A DNA stretch of 36,700 bases from positions 1-36,700 of the forward strand of contig CBDVAK010000001.1 of NCBI GenBank assembly GCA_965371945.1, given 5' to 3'. The position numbers were made by a program, and so were the translations under genes. This DNA comes from CBDVAK01 sp965371945. GTDB lineage: Bacteria > Pseudomonadota > Gammaproteobacteria > Competibacterales > JAHEDQ01. Shown piece after piece: positions 34,210 to 36,700 of this stretch (positions are counted from its first letter, which is position 1; each line of letters starts with the position of its first letter). The notes under the pieces were generated by a model, which did not search any database, was not told where the DNA came from, and was given only the letters and a program-made list of their open reading frames with translations.

Positions 34210-34905
34210 TTACAGATCCAGCGTGGCCGCGTCTACGCACAAACCCGGTCCCATGGTGGTCGATACCGTGACTTTGCGTAGATACTGACCTTTGGCGGCC
34301 GCGGGCTTGATCTTCTGCAAATCGGCCAGCAGCGCTTTCAGATTTTGATTGAGCGCCTCGACCTCGAAATCGGCCTTGCCGATGATGCAGTGAATGATGC
34401 CGGCCTTGTCGGTGCGGTAACGGACCTGTCCGGTCTTGGCATTTTTAACCGCCACGCCGACATCAGCGGTCACGGTTCCCACCTTGGGATTGGGCATCAA
34501 GCCGCGTGGACCGAGTATCTGACCGAGCTGGCCGACCACGCGCATGGCATCCGGAGAGGCGATGACTACGTCGAAATCGAGTTCACCGCCCTTGACCCGC
34601 TCCGCCAGGTCTTCCATCCCCACCACATCGGCACCGGCCTCGACCGCGGCATCGGCATTGTCGCCCTGGGTGAACACCGCCACTCTAACCTGCTGTCCGG
34701 TACCGTTGGGCAGGATGGTGGAGCTGCGTACGACCTGATCTGATTTGCGCGGATCAACGCCAAGGTTGACCGCCACCTCGACCGACTCGACGAACTTCGC
34801 GGTGGCCAGTTCCTTGAGCAGCCCCAGCGCCTCATCGAGTGGATACTGACGACCGTGCTCGACCCGCTCCCGAATCTTCTGTTTGCGCTTGCTAGTCTTC
34901 GCCAT
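34210..34905 (-). CDS. rplA: 50S ribosomal protein L1 (uL1)
   Basis: L1-stalk protein aiding E-site tRNA release; in E. coli it represses the rplKA mRNA. The start MAKTSKRKQKIRERVEHGR gives 231 residues (E. coli 234), overlapping the rplK stop as TGATG, with GGAGG seven bases upstream. Marks include VEVAVNLGVDPRKSDQ, DVVIASPDAMRVVGQLGQ and LGPRGLMPNPKVGTVT. Confidence 0.98.
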   Translation of the reverse strand: MAKTSKRKQKIRERVEHGRQYPLDEALGLLKELATAKFVESVEVAVNLGVDPRKSDQVVRSSTILPNGTGQQVRVAVFTQGDNADAAVEAGADVVGMEDLAERVKGGELDFDVVIASPDAMRVVGQLGQILGPRGLMPNPKVGTVTADVGVAVKNAKTGQVRYRTDKAGIIHCIIGKADFEVEALNQNLKALLADLQKIKPAAAKGQYLRKVTVSTTMGPGLCVDAATLDL

Positions 34906-35336
34906 CACAGACCCTCCACGGTCAGGCCCATGGAGCGCGCGGTCCCGGCAATGGTCCGCACCGCGGCATCGACATCCCCCGCGGTCAGATCCTCATCCTT
35001 CTGGCTGGCGATTTCCTCAAGCTGGGCACGGGTCACGGTCCCCACCTTGGTGGAGTTCGGGGTGCCACTGCCCTTGGCAACGCCTGCCGCCTTGAGCAGC
35101 AATACCGCCGCCGGGGGCGTCTTCATGATGAACGTGAAGCTGCGATCGGCGTACACGGTGATCACCACCGGCACCGGCAGACCCGGCTCGATACCCTGGG
35201 ACTGCGCGTTGAAAGCCTTGCAGAATTCCATGATGTTGACACCGTGCTGACCCAGCGCGGGGCCCACCGGAGGGCTGGGATTCGCCTTGCCTGCAGGAAT
35301 CTGCAGTTTGATATAGGATTGAACTTTCTTGGCCAT
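34905..35336 (-). CDS. rplK: 50S ribosomal protein L11 (uL11)
   Basis: GTPase-centre protein, also required for RelA activation and thiostrepton binding. The 143 residues (E. coli 142) have the N-terminal IKLQIPAGKANPSPPVGPALGQHGVNIMEF with the two conserved prolines and the rRNA-binding C-terminal domain ending ARSMGLTVEGL. GGAG precedes the ATG. It is separated from nusG by 177 bases and coupled to rplA. Confidence 0.98.
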   Translation of the reverse strand: MAKKVQSYIKLQIPAGKANPSPPVGPALGQHGVNIMEFCKAFNAQSQGIEPGLPVPVVITVYADRSFTFIMKTPPAAVLLLKAAGVAKGSGTPNSTKVGTVTRAQLEEIASQKDEDLTAGDVDAAVRTIAGTARSMGLTVEGL

Positions 35337-35513
35337 GCCTTACTCCTGTCGGGTGCGAACGCCTCGCGGCTCCCCGGACTCGAAACTGCAACAACCAGCA
35401 CCCCCCGGGCAATTGCCGGATCGATCCGGAACTCCCTGAGAGTTGCAAGCCTGTCTGTCGCCGCCGCGATACCCGGTATCGCGAACCGGGCCCGGCGACC
35501 TTTGGATTCCAGG
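35337..35513 (-). promoter_or_regulatory. nusG-rplK gap with palindromes; expected rplK leader
   Basis: A 177-base gap. It contains the eight-base stem at 35465-35483 (CGCGATAC/GTATCGCG with a three-base loop) and a perfect palindrome CCGGATCGATCCGG at 35416-35429. In E. coli the rplKA promoter and L1 target lie in this gap. I do not see a convincing -35/-10 pair and cannot confirm an L1-binding fold. Confidence 0.35.
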
Positions 35514-36041
35514 TCAGGCCTTTTCGACCTGGCCAAACTCCAGTTCGACGGGCGTCGAGCGCCCGAATATCAATACCGCGACGCGAATACGGTTCTTGTC
35601 GTAGTTGACTTCCTCGACCACACCGTTGAAATCGTTGAACGGCCCGTCAGTCACCCGCACCACTTCGCCGGGCTCGTAGAGCACCTTGGGCCGCGGCTTG
35701 TCGACACCTTCCTCGATGCGCTGCAGGATGGCCTCGGCCTCGCGAGCGCTGATCGGCGCCGGCCGACCGGCAGTGCCGCCGATAAAACCCATCACCTTGG
35801 GTGTCGCCTTGACCAGGTGCCAGCTGGCATCGTTCATATCCATCTGCACCAGGATGTAACCGGGGAAAAACTTGCGCTCACTACGACGTTTCTTGCCGTC
35901 GCGCATCTCCACGACTTCTTCCGTGGGCACCAGGATCTGGCCGAAGTCATCCTCCATGCCTGCTCGTGCAATCCTGTCCTCAAGGCCGCGCTTGACCTGT
36001 TTCTCGAAGCCCGAGAACGCATGGACCACATACCAGTACAT
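35514..36041 (-). CDS. nusG: Transcription termination/antitermination protein NusG
   Basis: Binds RNA polymerase and links it to Rho or to ribosomal S10. The start MYWYVVHAFSGFEKQVKRGL gives 175 residues (E. coli 181), with GAGG five bases upstream; the 49-codon longer frame lies over secE and was rejected. The NGN domain includes RKFFPGYILVQMDM, and the KOW domain at the C-terminus has YEPGEVVRVTDGPFNDFNGVVEEV. It follows secE by 11 bases. Confidence 0.98.
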   Translation of the reverse strand: MYWYVVHAFSGFEKQVKRGLEDRIARAGMEDDFGQILVPTEEVVEMRDGKKRRSERKFFPGYILVQMDMNDASWHLVKATPKVMGFIGGTAGRPAPISAREAEAILQRIEEGVDKPRPKVLYEPGEVVRVTDGPFNDFNGVVEEVNYDKNRIRVAVLIFGRSTPVELEFGQVEKA

Positions 36042-36052
36042 CGCCACCTCGT

Positions 36053-36433
36053 TCAGCCTCCCTGCCCGGTGAGCAGACGCACCGCCCAGAACAGAAACAT
36101 ATCGATCAGCCACAGCATCAGGGCCATGAATATGACCATCGCGAATACAGTCAGACTGGTCTGTACGGTTTCCGGCCGGGTCGGCCAATCCACTTTGCGC
36201 AGTTCACCACGCGCGGCCTGCAGAAACTGCCAGATGCCCTGGCCCCAGGCAGTGGTCAGCGCGATCGCAATGGCGACGCCGGCGACCGCAAGCAAACCCA
36301 GCACCCGCAGCAACAACGATTGATCGGCGAGATAATAAAAGGCGCCAAGCGCCGCCAGCAGCAATGCGCCGGCCGCCCACAGCTTGGCCAGGTCCAGCCT
36401 GAGCATGCCTTGTGATTCCACTTTCGAATTCAT
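36053..36433 (-). CDS. secE: Protein translocase subunit SecE
   Basis: Clamp subunit of SecYEG in the inner membrane. The 126 residues (E. coli 127) have three predicted TM segments: about 18-36, 42-62 and 94-118. The conserved amphipathic segment ELRKVDWPTRPETVQTS precedes the last helix. The three-TM enteric/pseudomonad type is uncommon outside proteobacteria. The 77-base gap from tRNA-Trp shows no clear promoter. Confidence 0.95.
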   Translation of the reverse strand: MNSKVESQGMLRLDLAKLWAAGALLLAALGAFYYLADQSLLLRVLGLLAVAGVAIAIALTTAWGQGIWQFLQAARGELRKVDWPTRPETVQTSLTVFAMVIFMALMLWLIDMFLFWAVRLLTGQGG

Positions 36434-36510
36434 ACTTACTCTTGCCCTGACCGGCTACGGCCTGCAGAAATTCGACTGCTGCCAGGTTCGCCCGCCGACC
36501 GGACTGAACA

Positions 36511-36586
<76 letters not shown>

Positions 36587-36589
36587 GCA

Positions 36590-36625
36590 GAAACTAAAGG
36601 CAAGGAGCGACGCGCACTCCCTGCC
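36590..36625 (-). terminator. Weak terminator-like hairpin between tuf and tRNA-Trp
   Basis: On the minus strand GGCAGGGAG and CTCCTTGCC pair (one G-U) around a nine-base loop, followed by TTTAGTTTC. The tRNA begins four bases later, so there is no room for a separate promoter; complete termination is unlikely and a processing role is possible. Confidence 0.4.
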
Positions 36626-36644
36626 GGTCACTCGGTTTTCCCGT

Positions 36645-36700
36645 TTACTCGCGGATCTTGGATACGACGCCGGCACCCACCGTGCGCCCACCCTCGCGTA
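36645..36700 (-). CDS. tuf: Elongation factor Tu, second copy, partial (3' end only)
   Basis: The last 17 codons (REGGRTVGAGVVSKIRE) and a TAA stop are visible; the rest continues beyond the right edge. The 55 coding bases are identical to the end of the complete tuf gene at 19781-20971; only the stop codon differs (TAA here, TAG there). Its position before tRNA-Trp, secE and nusG is that of tufB. The identity suggests gene conversion between the two copies. Confidence 0.95.
   Translation of the reverse strand, partial: REGGRTVGAGVVSKIRE

Overview
This window is a core-genome segment of a GC-rich gammaproteobacterium. The evidence is the gene order ssb / yajR-type MFS / uvrA beside rplQ, an unbroken ribosomal superoperon running from a second tuf gene through rpoBC, str, S10, spc and alpha, and proteins that align almost end to end with their Escherichia coli and Pseudomonas counterparts. 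The same order occurs in pseudomonads. The exact genus cannot be read from the sequence. No plasmid, phage, CRISPR or intact insertion sequence is visible, and there is no gene-free stretch longer than about 280 bases.

Layout, left to right. At 1-5758 there is a small DNA-maintenance and accessory block: ssb (-), a YajR-like MFS transporter (-), uvrA (+) and a SAM hydroxide adenosyltransferase (DUF62) gene (-) convergent with uvrA. From 5871 to the right end every gene is on the minus strand, so transcription runs right to left. In transcription order these are: the 3' end of a second tuf gene at the right edge, tRNA-Trp, secE, nusG, rplK, rplA, rplJ, rplL, rpoB and rpoC, ended by an intrinsic terminator at 24155-24190. 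A near-consensus promoter at 24099-24127 then starts rpsL, rpsG, fusA, tuf and the S10 genes (rpsJ, rplC, rplD, rplW, rplB, rpsS, rplV, rpsC, rplP, rpmC, rpsQ). The spc genes follow (rplN, rplX, rplE, rpsN, rpsH, rplF, rplR, rpsE, rpmD, rplO, secY, rpmJ). A second strong promoter at 8889-8917 precedes the alpha genes (rpsM, rpsK, rpsD, rpoA, rplQ), which end at a terminator at 5871-5903.

Together these genes build the ribosome (26 r-protein genes in str-S10-spc, 4 in alpha, 4 before rpoB), the catalytic core of RNA polymerase (alpha, beta, beta'), the elongation factors EF-Tu and EF-G, the SecYE translocon core and the NusG coupling factor.

I found no obviously new multi-gene system. The most unusual items are: an insertion of about 50 residues in RpoC beside the secondary-channel rim; a terminator-like hairpin with a U-tract inside the S10 cluster between rpsC and rplP; a perfect 17-bp inverted repeat covering the rplW stop codon, which looks like a tiny TA-flanked mobile-element remnant; and a hairpin/T-tract ending four bases before tRNA-Trp. 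Many start codons were moved from the longest reading frame to the one supported by family alignment and a Shine-Dalgarno (SD) site. All comparisons to other species are from memory, not from a search.
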